Assembly: GCF_030009775.1 (NCBI RefSeq)
Contig: NZ_JASCTH010000038.1
Coordinates: 36,344-100,343 of the forward strand
From: Actinoplanes sandaracinus
GTDB lineage: Bacteria > Actinomycetota > Actinomycetes > Mycobacteriales > Micromonosporaceae
Direction of reading: 5' to 3'
DNA: 64,000 bases
The notes beneath the pieces were generated by a model. That model did no database searches. It had not been told where the DNA came from and was given only the letters and a program-made list of their open reading frames with translations. Position 1 is the first letter of the stretch, and each line of letters starts with the position of its first letter. The translations under genes were made by a program, and so were the position numbers. Below, piece by piece: positions 1-7,840 of this stretch.

Positions 1-653
1 CGGCCCAGGTTCTGGTGATGGCCAAAGCGCCGATCCCCGGGCGGGTCAAGACCCGGCTCTGCCCGCCCTGCACCCCGGCTCAGGCCGCCCGGATCGCCGC
101 CGCGGCCCTGGCCGACACCCTCGACACGATCACCACGGCCGCTGCCGGCGCCCGGATCCTCGTCGTCGACGGCGACTACCCGGCCCCGCCGGGCTGGGCG
201 GCGCTCCCGCAGCGCGGCGGCCCGCTCGGCGAGCGCCTCGCCAACGCGTTCGCGGACGCCCGGACACCCGGCGCCGCCGCGGTCCTGGTCGGTATGGACA
301 CCCCGCAGCTGACCGCCGGGCACCTGGACGAGGCACTGGGGCTGCTCGGCACGGCAGGCGGCCCGGACGCGGCCCTCGGGCCGGCTGACGATGGCGGCTG
401 GTGGGCGCTGGGCCTGCGCGACTCCGGCCATGCCGAACTCCTCCGTGCCATCCCCACCTCCACGGCGACCACCGGGCGGCAGACCCTGACCGCCCTGTCC
501 CGACGTGGTCTGCGAGTACACCTTCTGCCCCGGCTGCGTGACGTGGACACTGTGGCCGATGCGCGCGCGGTGGCCGCGATGTGCCCGGCGGACAGCCGTT
601 TCGCCCGGGCCGTCGCCGCCGATGTGCCGTCGCCCGAAGCGGTTGCCCGGTGA
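1..653 (+). CDS. DUF2064 / TIGR04282-type glycosyltransferase, 5' partial
   Basis: The frame is open from base 3 of the window, so the true start lies outside it. The visible N-terminus contains KAPIPGRVKTRL, the basic nucleotide-binding loop of the DUF2064 (CofC-like nucleotidyltransferase fold, TIGR04282) family. A PADDGGWWALGL stretch further on is also typical. Members are small GT-A-like transferases often placed next to methyltransferases and sulfite-oxidase-like proteins; the substrate is unknown. The stop overlaps the GTG of the next gene by 4 nt, so the two are probably translationally coupled. Length fits a nearly complete protein lacking only a few residues. Confidence 0.8.
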   Translation, partial: AQVLVMAKAPIPGRVKTRLCPPCTPAQAARIAAAALADTLDTITTAAAGARILVVDGDYPAPPGWAALPQRGGPLGERLANAFADARTPGAAAVLVGMDTPQLTAGHLDEALGLLGTAGGPDAALGPADDGGWWALGLRDSGHAELLRAIPTSTATTGRQTLTALSRRGLRVHLLPRLRDVDTVADARAVAAMCPADSRFARAVAADVPSPEAVAR

Positions 654-1291
654 GCGCCGTCGCGGTCTTCGACGCCGCCATCAACCGGGCCGCGGCGGGC
701 ATCCCCGCCGCGTTCACCGCCCGGCACGCGAGCGGCGGCGTGCTCCGGTTCGACCCGGTCGCCTGGTGCCAGGACGCCATCGCCGGAGACCCCGCGCTGC
801 TCGAGCGCTGTACCGGCCCCACCCTCGACGTCGGCTGCGGTCCCGGGCGGCTCACCGGCGCGCTGACCGCCGACGGCCGGCCCGCCCTCGGCATCGACAT
901 CAGCGCCGCGGCGGTTCGCCTGGCCCGCAGCCGCGGCGCGGCCGCGCTGCAACGCGACGTCTTCGACCCGGTGCCCGGGATCGGGCGCTGGCGGCATCTG
1001 CTTCTCGCCGACGGCAACATCGGCATCGGCGGAGATCCGCACCGGCTGCTGCGCCGGTGCCGCCGGCTCCTGGCCCCCGACGGGCTGCTGCACGCGGAGC
1101 TGGCGGCGCCCGGCACGCCCGCGTGGTCCGGGACGGCCACGGTGCAGACTCCCGGCGGGGCCGGCAATCCTCTGCGCTGGGCGTCGGTGCCGTTGGGCAA
1201 CGTCGCCGCGCTGGCCGCCGCCTCGGCGATGAGCGTGCTCGACACCTGGACGGAGGCGGACAGGTGGTTCGCCACCCTGACGCCGCGGTGA
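650..1291 (+). CDS. class I SAM-dependent methyltransferase
   Basis: A 213-residue protein with the SAM-binding motif I TLDVGCGPGRL near residues 60-70 and an acidic loop (GIDIS) about 20 residues later, as in class I methyltransferases. The GTG start at 650 overlaps the preceding TGA (GTGA) and gives a protein of normal length; a longer in-frame start at 581 would only add Arg-rich shadow sequence. The stop again overlaps the following GTG, so it sits mid-operon between the DUF2064 transferase and the molybdenum enzyme. The methyl acceptor cannot be inferred. Confidence 0.85.
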   Translation: MSAVAVFDAAINRAAAGIPAAFTARHASGGVLRFDPVAWCQDAIAGDPALLERCTGPTLDVGCGPGRLTGALTADGRPALGIDISAAAVRLARSRGAAALQRDVFDPVPGIGRWRHLLLADGNIGIGGDPHRLLRRCRRLLAPDGLLHAELAAPGTPAWSGTATVQTPGGAGNPLRWASVPLGNVAALAAASAMSVLDTWTEADRWFATLTPR

Positions 1292-2481
1292 CCGGCCGGT
1301 CAGCGGTTCTCCGGCGGATCGCCCGCTGGTTGCAGGCGCCCCCGCGCCGAGGACCGATGCGCCCCGGAGCGTTCCCCTCGCGATCGCGGTCAGCCCGGCT
1401 CACCAGCCAACTCGGCCTGGCGCTCGGCGCCACGTTCGCCGTCTGCTTCCTCACCGGCCTGCTCAGTCACGTGATCCAGCACCCACCGACGTGGTTCCGG
1501 TGGCCTTCTCGACCGGTGACTCTCTACCCCTTCACCCAAGGCGTCCACGTGGCGACAGGACTCGCCACGGTGCCGCTGCTCGGGGTCAAACTGTGGTCGG
1601 TCTATCCGCGTCTGTTCACGTGGCCGCCGTTCCGGTCAGTCACTCACGCCGCGGAACGCGCGAGCGTCGCGGTGCTGGTCGCCGCGGCACTGTTCCAGGT
1701 GGTCAGCGGAATTCTGAACGTCTCCCGCTGGTATGCCCCGATGCCGTTCTACTTCCCGGCGGGCCACTACTGGGTCGCGTGGCTGGTGGTCGGCGCGATG
1801 CTGGTGCACATCGGCGTCCAGCTGCCGGCCGTCCGTGCCGCGCTCGCCCGCACCACCACCGAGGCGGACCAGGACCGGCTGAGCCGGCGGAACCTGCTCG
1901 GCACCGCCGGGGCCGCGGCCGCGCTGATCACCCTGACCACGGTCGGCCAGACGTTCCGGCCGCTGTCCGGCCTCGCCGTGCTCGCGCCCCGCCTCCCCGA
2001 TGTGGGACCGCAGGGTGTGCCGGTCAACACGACCGCGGCCGGCGCGGCCGTCGTGTCGCTGGTGACGGATCCGTCGTACCAGCTGGAGGTCGCCGGACCG
2101 GGCCGGCGCGTGAGCCTGGACCTCGCCGCCCTCAACGCCCTCCCCCAGCACACAGCGGAACTGCCGATCGCCTGCGTGGAAGGCTGGAGCGCGTCCGGAC
2201 TGTGGACCGGCATACGGTTACGTGATCTGGTGGCGCTCGTCGGGGCCGACCCGGAACGGGCCACCGTCCTGGTGGAATCGCTGCAGGCCGGCGGCCGGTA
2301 CCGTGCCACCACCGTTGCGCCCGAGCACACCCGTGACCCGTTGACCCTGGTCGCGCTGCGGCTGGGCGGCGAACCCCTGCACCTGGATCACGGCTATCCG
2401 GCCCGGCTGATCGCCCCGAACCGGCCCGGCGTGCTGCAGACCAAGTGGATCGGCCGCATCACCCTGCTGGAGTCACGATGA
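1288..2481 (+). CDS. membrane-anchored molybdopterin-dependent (sulfite oxidase-fold) oxidoreductase
   Basis: A 397-residue fusion. Residues about 35-190 hold four to five hydrophobic helices with several His residues, resembling a cytochrome b561-like anchor. An RRNLLGTAGAAAA segment then precedes the C-terminal sulfite oxidase/YedY-like domain. PIACVEGWS carries the likely Mo-ligating Cys (residue 296), and HGYPARLIAPN matches the cofactor-binding region. It probably moves electrons between a quinone or haem carrier and an unknown substrate at the membrane. The start is GTG at 1288, overlapping the upstream stop; ATG 1357 is a shorter alternative. A small membrane protein follows with a 4-nt overlap. 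Confidence 0.85.
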   Translation: MTGRSAVLRRIARWLQAPPRRGPMRPGAFPSRSRSARLTSQLGLALGATFAVCFLTGLLSHVIQHPPTWFRWPSRPVTLYPFTQGVHVATGLATVPLLGVKLWSVYPRLFTWPPFRSVTHAAERASVAVLVAAALFQVVSGILNVSRWYAPMPFYFPAGHYWVAWLVVGAMLVHIGVQLPAVRAALARTTTEADQDRLSRRNLLGTAGAAAALITLTTVGQTFRPLSGLAVLAPRLPDVGPQGVPVNTTAAGAAVVSLVTDPSYQLEVAGPGRRVSLDLAALNALPQHTAELPIACVEGWSASGLWTGIRLRDLVALVGADPERATVLVESLQAGGRYRATTVAPEHTRDPLTLVALRLGGEPLHLDHGYPARLIAPNRPGVLQTKWIGRITLLESR

Positions 2482-2909
2482 GGGCGCGCGGGGCGCTGGT
2501 CGTCGCCGGCATTCTGATCATGGGGTACGCCGCCGCCGGCGCCCTCACCGATCCCGATCTCGCGCCGGCCGGTGTGCTGCTCTTCCTCGCCGGTGTGCTG
2601 ATCGGCCACGACATCATCGTGATGCCGGCCGTCCTGGCGGTGGGGGCGGTGATCGCCCGCTACGTCCCGTCGCGCCGCCGTCCGGCCGTGATCGCCGCGA
2701 CCGTCAGCGCCGCCGCGCTCATCTTCGTGGCGTTGCCGCTGGTCCTCGGTTTCGGGCGTCCGGCGGACAACCCGTCGGCGCTGCCGTCGCCGTACGGCCG
2801 GAATCTCGCCGTCGTCCTGCTCGTCATCGCCGCCGGGGCCGCTGTGCCGCCGCTTCGGCGGGCGACGGGCCGTAAGAGTTTCGAAAGGCCGGGGGATGAG
2901 GCTCGGTGA
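2478..2909 (+). CDS. small integral membrane protein, unknown function
   Basis: A 143-residue protein with about four hydrophobic segments (near residues 5-25, 33-60, 68-95 and 112-130) and an Arg-rich C-terminus. Its ATG overlaps the TGA of the molybdoenzyme, so it is probably co-expressed and could be an accessory subunit of that complex. I recognise no family motif. The gene ends shortly before the response-regulator start. Confidence 0.7.
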   Translation: MRARGALVVAGILIMGYAAAGALTDPDLAPAGVLLFLAGVLIGHDIIVMPAVLAVGAVIARYVPSRRRPAVIAATVSAAALIFVALPLVLGFGRPADNPSALPSPYGRNLAVVLLVIAAGAAVPPLRRATGRKSFERPGDEAR

Positions 2910-2934
2910 TGCGACGGTCAGTAGCGTGGCTGGG

Positions 2935-3645
2935 ATGGGACATCGGGTGTTGGTCGTCGACGACGACTCGACGGTCAGTGACGTCGTGCGCCGTTATCTG
3001 GAACAGGCCGGCTGCGAGGTCCTGCTGGCCGCCGACGGCGCCGGCGGCCTCGCGGCGATCGGCGCCCACCGGCCCGACCTGGTCGTTCTCGACCTGATGA
3101 TGCCCGGCATCGACGGCCTGGAGGTGTGCCGCCGGATCCGCCGGCAACTGCCCGACCTGCCGGTGATCATGCTCACCGCCCTCGGCGAGGAGGCCGACCG
3201 GGTCCTCGGGCTGGAGGTCGGCGCCGACGACTACGTGACCAAACCGTTCTCCCCCCGCGAGCTGGTCCTGCGGATCCAGTCGGTGCTGCGCCGCAGCGCC
3301 GGGCAGGCCGCGAACCACTCCCACCCCGCGCGTCTGCGCGACGGCGACCTGACCGTCGACACCGCACGCCGCATCGCCGAGCTGGCCGGGGCGCCGCTGT
3401 CGCTGACGGTCCGGGAGTTCGACCTGCTGGTCTTCCTGATGGCTCACCCCGGCCGCGCCTGGACGCGCGCCGACCTGCTGGACAAGGTCTGGGGATGGCA
3501 GTTCGGCGACCAGTCGACGGTCACCGTCCACGTCCGCCGGCTCCGCGAGAAGATCGAGAGCGATCCGGCCGAACCGGCCCGCATCCGCACCGTCTGGGGC
3601 GTCGGATACCGCTACGACCCACTCGACGACGGAGCCCGCCGGTGA
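2935..3645 (+). CDS. OmpR/PhoB-family response regulator
   Basis: A 236-residue two-component regulator. The receiver domain starts RVLVVDDDS; the phospho-acceptor is Asp53 in VVLDLMMPG, and KPFSPRE marks the end of the domain. A winged-helix DNA-binding domain follows (LTVREFDLL ... TVTVHVRRLREKIE ... GVGYRY). I prefer ATG 2935 because a TAGCGT -10-like box at 2922-2927 would place transcription start at the ATG (leaderless). ATG 2896 would add 13 residues. It overlaps its cognate kinase gene by 4 nt and probably regulates the genes upstream or an envelope response. Confidence 0.9.
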   Translation: MGHRVLVVDDDSTVSDVVRRYLEQAGCEVLLAADGAGGLAAIGAHRPDLVVLDLMMPGIDGLEVCRRIRRQLPDLPVIMLTALGEEADRVLGLEVGADDYVTKPFSPRELVLRIQSVLRRSAGQAANHSHPARLRDGDLTVDTARRIAELAGAPLSLTVREFDLLVFLMAHPGRAWTRADLLDKVWGWQFGDQSTVTVHVRRLREKIESDPAEPARIRTVWGVGYRYDPLDDGARR

Positions 3646-4658
3646 GCGACACGCTGCTGATCGGGCTGTACGCCCTCGCCGCCGGTGGCGTCGTGGGCCT
3701 GGCCGGTGCCGGGACGCTGCGGTTGCTGCGCGGCCGCTCGATCCTCGTCCACGTGGTGGTGCTGCTCGCCGTCACCGTGCTCGCCGTGGTCGCCGGTGTC
3801 GTCACGGTCGCCCGCGCCATGTTCCTGTCCGCGCACGACCTGTGGGTCGTGCTGGTCACGGTGAGCGCGTCCGCCGTGATCAGCCTCGCCGTGGGCGCCG
3901 TCTTCGGCAGCCGGCTGGCGGCCTCCGCGGTCTGGGCACAGGCGGCCCGGGAACGTGAGCGGCATCTGGAGGCCGGCCGCCGGGAGCTCGTCGCCTGGGT
4001 GTCGCATGACCTGCGCACCCCGCTCGCCGGGCTGCGCGCGATGGCCGAGGCCCTGGAGGACCGCATCATCGACGACCCGGCGACCGTGGGCGACTACCAC
4101 CGGCGGATCCGGGTCGAGACCGACCGCATGACCCAGCTCGTCGACGACCTGTTCGAACTGTCTCGGATCACTGCCGGCGCGCTGCGACTCGTACCCACCA
4201 CCGTCCCGCTGCGTGAGGTGGTGTCCGACGCCATCGCCGGTATCGCTCCGCTCGCCGCCAGCCGGCGGATCCACCTGGTCGCCGCGGACAGCGGCTGGCC
4301 TCTGGTCCGGGGCGGCGAACGGGAACTCGCCCGCATCGTCAGCAACCTGCTGATCAACTCGGTCCGGTACACGCCCGAGGACGGCACCGTGCACATCACC
4401 GCCGGCCACGAGCGCGACAGCGTGTGGCTGGCCGTCTCCGACACCTGCGGCGGCATCCCCGACAACGACCTGGACCGGGTCTTCGACGTCGCGTTCCGCG
4501 GCGAACGCGCCCGCACACCGGGAGAGAACGGCTCCGGCGGTGGCGGAGGGCTCGGCCTGGCGATCGTGCGCGGCCTGGTCGAGGCGCACGGCGGCCGGGT
4601 CGGCGTGCGCAACACCGGCCGGGGCTGCCAGTTCGAGGTACGCCTGCCCGCGGCCTGA
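3642..4658 (+). CDS. sensor histidine kinase (HisKA/HATPase_c)
   Basis: A 338-residue membrane kinase coupled to the preceding response regulator by a GTGA overlap. Three hydrophobic segments occupy roughly residues 1-90. The dimerisation/phosphoacceptor helix contains SHDLRTPLAGL with His122. The ATP-binding domain shows N (NLLINSVRYTPE), G1 (DTCGGIP) and G2 (GGGGLGLAIVRGL) boxes. It lacks a large extracytoplasmic sensor domain, so the signal may be sensed within or near the membrane. Confidence 0.9.
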   Translation: MSDTLLIGLYALAAGGVVGLAGAGTLRLLRGRSILVHVVVLLAVTVLAVVAGVVTVARAMFLSAHDLWVVLVTVSASAVISLAVGAVFGSRLAASAVWAQAARERERHLEAGRRELVAWVSHDLRTPLAGLRAMAEALEDRIIDDPATVGDYHRRIRVETDRMTQLVDDLFELSRITAGALRLVPTTVPLREVVSDAIAGIAPLAASRRIHLVAADSGWPLVRGGERELARIVSNLLINSVRYTPEDGTVHITAGHERDSVWLAVSDTCGGIPDNDLDRVFDVAFRGERARTPGENGSGGGGGLGLAIVRGLVEAHGGRVGVRNTGRGCQFEVRLPAA

Positions 4659-4677
4659 CCGGTGATCGTCGACGGGC

Positions 4678-5304
4678 TTGCATCTGGTGAACGAGGCGGT
4701 CGCGGCGGACGTCGGCGCCGGCGGTGGGGAGATCATCGCGGAGATGCCGGTGCTCCCGCCGCGGATGGTCGTCACCGAGGGGTGGCCGCCGAACACCGAA
4801 CGGGCCCGGCGGCTGCTCGGGCCACGGGGCGCCGAGATCGTGGAGGTCGCGCCGGGCCGGCCGTTGCCGTTCGCGGACGGGGAGTTCGAGCTGGTGGGCA
4901 GCCGGCATCCGGTGCGGCCGGACTGGCCCGAGATCGCCCGGGTGCTGTCGCGCGGCGGCACCTACCTGGCGCAGCACGTCGGGCCGGCGTCGGCGTTCGA
5001 GCTGATCGAGTGGTTCCTCGGGCCGCCGCCGCGGGAACGCCTGGCACGTGAGCCGGAGCGGGAGGCCGCCGACGCCCGGGCGGCCGGCCTGACGGTCGTG
5101 GACCTGCGGACGGCCCGCTGCCGGATGGAGTTCCTCGACGTGGGCGCGGTCGTCTGGATCCTGCGCAGGTGCGTGTGGTGGGTGCCGGACTTCAGCGTCG
5201 GCCGGTATCGGCATCGCCAGCGGCTCCTGGACCAGGACATCCGACAGCGGGGCGCCTTCGTCGCCCACTCGACCCGGACGCTGATCGAGGCACGGCATGA
5301 GTGA
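4678..5304 (+). CDS. SAM-dependent methyltransferase-like protein, apparently N-terminally truncated
   Basis: A 208-residue reading frame that begins just before a SAM-binding glycine motif (DVGAGGGEI). Family members normally have about 45-60 residues before that motif, but here a stop codon at 4663-4665 closes the frame. Only weak starts (TTG 4678, GTG 4687) are available. The remainder is well kept: MVVTEGWPPN, PFADGEFELV and VLSRGGTYLAQHVG. It may be a decayed gene or one started from a rare codon. It lies 20 bp after the kinase gene and may be read through with it. Confidence 0.6.
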   Translation: MHLVNEAVAADVGAGGGEIIAEMPVLPPRMVVTEGWPPNTERARRLLGPRGAEIVEVAPGRPLPFADGEFELVGSRHPVRPDWPEIARVLSRGGTYLAQHVGPASAFELIEWFLGPPPRERLAREPEREAADARAAGLTVVDLRTARCRMEFLDVGAVVWILRRCVWWVPDFSVGRYRHRQRLLDQDIRQRGAFVAHSTRTLIEARHE

Positions 5305-5357
5305 GATCTTGAAAGATGGGGCAAGGGGAGGCATCTTCGAAACACGAGGGAGGCCGG

Positions 5358-5474
5358 ATGACCTGGCTGTGGATTGTTCTGATCATCGCCTTGATCGTCG
5401 GCGGGTTCTATCTGCGGGGAGCGGCCTTCCAAGCCGGCCGACGGACTCGCCACCGCCTGGGCGGCCGCCGCTGA
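5358..5474 (+). CDS. 38-residue single-span membrane protein
   Basis: The ATG at 5358 follows a strong GAGGGAGG ribosome-binding site at the correct distance. The 38-codon frame encodes one hydrophobic helix (WLWIVLIIALIVGGFYL) followed by a strongly basic tail (RRTRHRLGGRR). That layout is typical of small inner-membrane proteins with the C-terminus in the cytoplasm. The function is unknown. Confidence 0.6.
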   Translation: MTWLWIVLIIALIVGGFYLRGAAFQAGRRTRHRLGGRR

Positions 5475-5527
5475 GGCTGGCCGCCACGGAGGGCGGTGGG
5501 CGGAACCCGTAGTGGCATCGACGCGCG

Positions 5528-5556
5528 CAGACATGACATCATTGTTGTCATGTCTG
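5528..5556. promoter_or_regulatory. perfect inverted repeat, probable MarR autoregulatory operator
   Basis: The arms CAGACATGACA (5528-5538) and TGTCATGTCTG (5546-5556) are exact reverse complements separated by 7 bp. The right arm contains the ATG of the adjacent marR-type gene (5550), so a bound dimer would block transcription or translation start. MarR proteins commonly bind such palindromes at their own promoters. Confidence 0.7.
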
Positions 5557-5999
5557 ACCGTGGCGCGATGCTCTACGAAGTCCTCCGGCATGTCCGGCCG
5601 CTCGTGCTCAACTCGGCCCGCGTGGTCGAGGCGTCGCTGCGCGGCGACGGGCTGAGCGTCGGCATGCGGGCCGTCCTGGAGATCCTGGCCGGGCACGGCC
5701 CGATGACCGTTCCCGACATCGCCGACCGCCTCGACCTGGCCCGGCAGGGCATCCAGCGGCACGTCAACGATCTGATCGCCCTCGGCTGCGTGGAGCCGCG
5801 CTCCAACCCCGCGCACCGCCGCTCGGTGCTGATCGCCGCCACCCCGGCCGGGTCGGAGCTTTTCGCCCGGATCCGCACCGGCGAACTCGACCGCCTGGGC
5901 CGGATGGCTCCCGGGTGCACCGACGAGGAGATCGCGACCGCGTTGCGGGTGCTGGGCGCGCTGAACCGGGACGTCCGAGCCGAGGCGCGGTCCGCGTGA
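5550..5999 (+). CDS. MarR-family transcriptional regulator
   Basis: A 149-residue winged-helix protein. SVGMRAVLEILAGHGPM is followed by the recognition segment VPDIADRLDLARQGIQRHV, and the wing includes RSNPAHRRSVLIAAT, the usual MarR Asp/Asn-x-Arg-Arg region. The start at ATG 5550 lies inside a perfect palindrome (5528-5556), implying autorepression. The stop overlaps the GTG of the mycothiol-dependent enzyme downstream, so this regulator probably controls that gene too. The ligand is unknown. Confidence 0.88.
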   Translation: MSDRGAMLYEVLRHVRPLVLNSARVVEASLRGDGLSVGMRAVLEILAGHGPMTVPDIADRLDLARQGIQRHVNDLIALGCVEPRSNPAHRRSVLIAATPAGSELFARIRTGELDRLGRMAPGCTDEEIATALRVLGALNRDVRAEARSA

Positions 6000-6619
6000 A
6001 CGCCGACGTCTATGAGCTGACCAGCGGGAACCGGTTGATGATCGCCGACTTCCTGGAGGGCCTCGACGACCGCGCGTGGGCTGCGGACACCCTGTGCCGG
6101 GGGTGGACCGTGCACCACCTGGCGGCCCACTTCGTCCAACCCATGCTGATCGGTTTCGGCCGGTTCTTCCTGACCGCCCTGCGCTACCGCGGCGACACCG
6201 ACCGGATCGTCGACCATTTCACCCGCCGCCTGGCGGAGAAACCGCGCGGCGAGCTGATCGCACTGCTGCGGGAGCACGCGCGCGACCGGGTGAACCCGCC
6301 GCGGGTCGGGCCGATGGGCCCGTTCGCCGAGACCTGCGTGCACCTGCGCGACATCGCCCGCCCGCTGGGCCTGCCGGCCGACGTGCCGGCCGGCCACTGG
6401 CGTCTCCTGCTCGATTACCTGACCTCGCCGGGCGCCGCCCCGGCGCTGGCGCCGCCCGGCCGCCTGACCGGGCTCCGGCTGGCCGCCACCGACGACGACT
6501 GGTCAGCGGGCGAGGGCGCGCTGGTCACCGGGCCGCTCGAGGCGCTGGGCATGGCCGTCACCGGCCGGGCGGCGGCACTCGCGGATCTGTCCGGGCCGGG
6601 CGTCCCCCGGCTCCGATGA
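5996..6619 (+). CDS. maleylpyruvate isomerase-family mycothiol-dependent protein
   Basis: A 207-residue DinB/MDMPI-fold protein. The N-terminus has the family pattern of an early helix (LMIADFLEGLDDRAW), then CRGWTVHHLAAHF, where the first metal-site His would lie. HLRDIARPLG later matches the conserved region with further metal ligands. Such enzymes use mycothiol as a cofactor in detoxification or isomerisation. It is coupled by 4 nt to the MarR gene, which suggests induction by a reactive small molecule. Its 3' end overlaps the convergent TetR gene by 62 bp. Confidence 0.78.
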   Translation: MNADVYELTSGNRLMIADFLEGLDDRAWAADTLCRGWTVHHLAAHFVQPMLIGFGRFFLTALRYRGDTDRIVDHFTRRLAEKPRGELIALLREHARDRVNPPRVGPMGPFAETCVHLRDIARPLGLPADVPAGHWRLLLDYLTSPGAAPALAPPGRLTGLRLAATDDDWSAGEGALVTGPLEALGMAVTGRAAALADLSGPGVPRLR

Positions 6620-7145
6620 GGAGCGTGTCGCACGCGGCGTCCAGGACGGCCTCGCGAAGCCCGGCCGGGTCGGCGCCGGGCAGCACGACCGTGCAGTCCC
6701 CCAGGCCGCCGATCGCCATCTGCGCCCGCACCACCTCGGGCAACGACGGATCGGGCCCGGCCAGCATGGTGACCATCCGGCGGCGCCAGTCGCCGACCGC
6801 CGCCGCCAGGTCGACCAGGGCGAGGATGCTCGGCTCCCGCATGATCATCGTGGTGATGTCACGGTGCCGGTAGGTCACGTCGAAGTACGCCCCGAGCAAC
6901 TCCCGCGGGTCGGCGTCGGCGCCGAACGGGGCGAGCGTCGCCTCCACGTCGTCGATGAGCGGCTGGACCAGGCTGCGGACCAGTTCCTCCCGCGACGCGA
7001 AGTGGTAATAGAGCGCCGGTTTCGTGATCCCGACCCGCTCGGCGATCTCCCGCAGGCTGACCTGGTGGACGCCTTTGCGGGCGATCAGTTCCAGCGCGGC
7101 GCTGCGGATCCGGTCGGCGGTCTCGGTGGTCCTGGCACGGGGCAC
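6558..7145 (-). CDS. TetR-family transcriptional regulator
   Basis: A 195-residue repressor with a standard TetR HTH at residues about 10-55 (RIRSAALELIARKG ... LREIAERVGITKPALYYHF) and a divergent ligand domain. A perfect palindrome lies 13-28 bp upstream of its start (7158-7173), so it is probably autorepressed. A similar half-site occurs before the FAD monooxygenase at 12657, a possible trans target. The 3' end runs 62 bp into the convergent mycothiol-dependent gene, which is unusual but both frames look genuine. Confidence 0.88.
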   Translation of the reverse strand: MPRARTTETADRIRSAALELIARKGVHQVSLREIAERVGITKPALYYHFASREELVRSLVQPLIDDVEATLAPFGADADPRELLGAYFDVTYRHRDITTMIMREPSILALVDLAAAVGDWRRRMVTMLAGPDPSLPEVVRAQMAIGGLGDCTVVLPGADPAGLREAVLDAACDTLLIGAGGRPARTDPRVPPPGR

Positions 7146-7157
7146 GCCGAAATTCTA

Positions 7158-7173
7158 CTTACCGGACGGTAAG
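7158..7173. promoter_or_regulatory. TetR-type operator palindrome
   Basis: CTTACCG (7158-7164) and CGGTAAG (7167-7173) are exact reverse complements with a 2-bp spacer. The site lies just upstream of the tetR start at 7145. The TTACCG half-site recurs at 12619-12640. Confidence 0.65.
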
Positions 7174-7195
7174 CCGACCCGCCGGCGGCTAGCTG

Positions 7196-7840
7196 CTAGC
7201 CCACCGCGCTGAGGTACGTGAGGACGGCGAGGACCCGGCGGTGACCGCTGTCGCTCACGGCCAGGCCGAGCTTGGCGAAGATGTTGCCGATGTGCTTGTG
7301 CACGGCGTTGTCCGTGATGACGAGCCGGCCCGCGATGGTGTCGTTGTCGTGTCCCTGTGCCATCAGGGCGAGCACCTCGCGTTCCCGAGGGGTGAGGGCG
7401 GCGATCGGGTCGCCCACGCGCTGGACGAGTTGCGCGATGACCTCGGGGTCCATCGCGGTGCCGCCGCCCGCGACCCGGCGCAGCGCGTCGATGAACTCGT
7501 CCACCCGGCTGACCCGGTCCTTCAGCAGGTAACCGACGCCGCCGACGGCGGTGGAGAGCAGTTCGGCGGCGTACTGCTGCTCGACGTACTGCGACAGCAC
7601 CAGGACCGGCAGGCCGGGGCTCTCCCGGCGGGCCTGCAAGGCGGCCCGGATGCCCTCGTCGCGAAACGACGGCGGCAGCCGGACGTCGACGATGGTGACG
7701 TCGGGCCGGTGGTCCCGCACGGCGGTGAGGAACGCCGCCGCGTCGCCGGCGATGGCGGCGATCTCGAATCCCGCACGGTGGAGCAGCAGTTCCAGCCCGG
7801 TGGACAGCAGCACGTTGTCCTCGGCGATCACGACCCGCAC
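7196..7840 (-). CDS. NarL/LuxR-family response regulator
   Basis: A 214-residue regulator starting at GTG 7840 (MRVVIAEDN). Asp52 in VTIVDVRLP is the phosphorylation site, GYLLKDRV ends the receiver domain, and a LuxR HTH follows (LTPREREVLALMAQGHDNDTI ... HKHIGNIFAKLGL). Its start lies inside the 3' end of the sensor kinase gene (13-nt overlap), so the two are coupled. The divergent MacB-type ABC exporter next to the kinase is the likely target, as in many actinobacterial antibiotic-resistance modules. Confidence 0.92.
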   Translation of the reverse strand: MRVVIAEDNVLLSTGLELLLHRAGFEIAAIAGDAAAFLTAVRDHRPDVTIVDVRLPPSFRDEGIRAALQARRESPGLPVLVLSQYVEQQYAAELLSTAVGGVGYLLKDRVSRVDEFIDALRRVAGGGTAMDPEVIAQLVQRVGDPIAALTPREREVLALMAQGHDNDTIAGRLVITDNAVHKHIGNIFAKLGLAVSDSGHRRVLAVLTYLSAVG

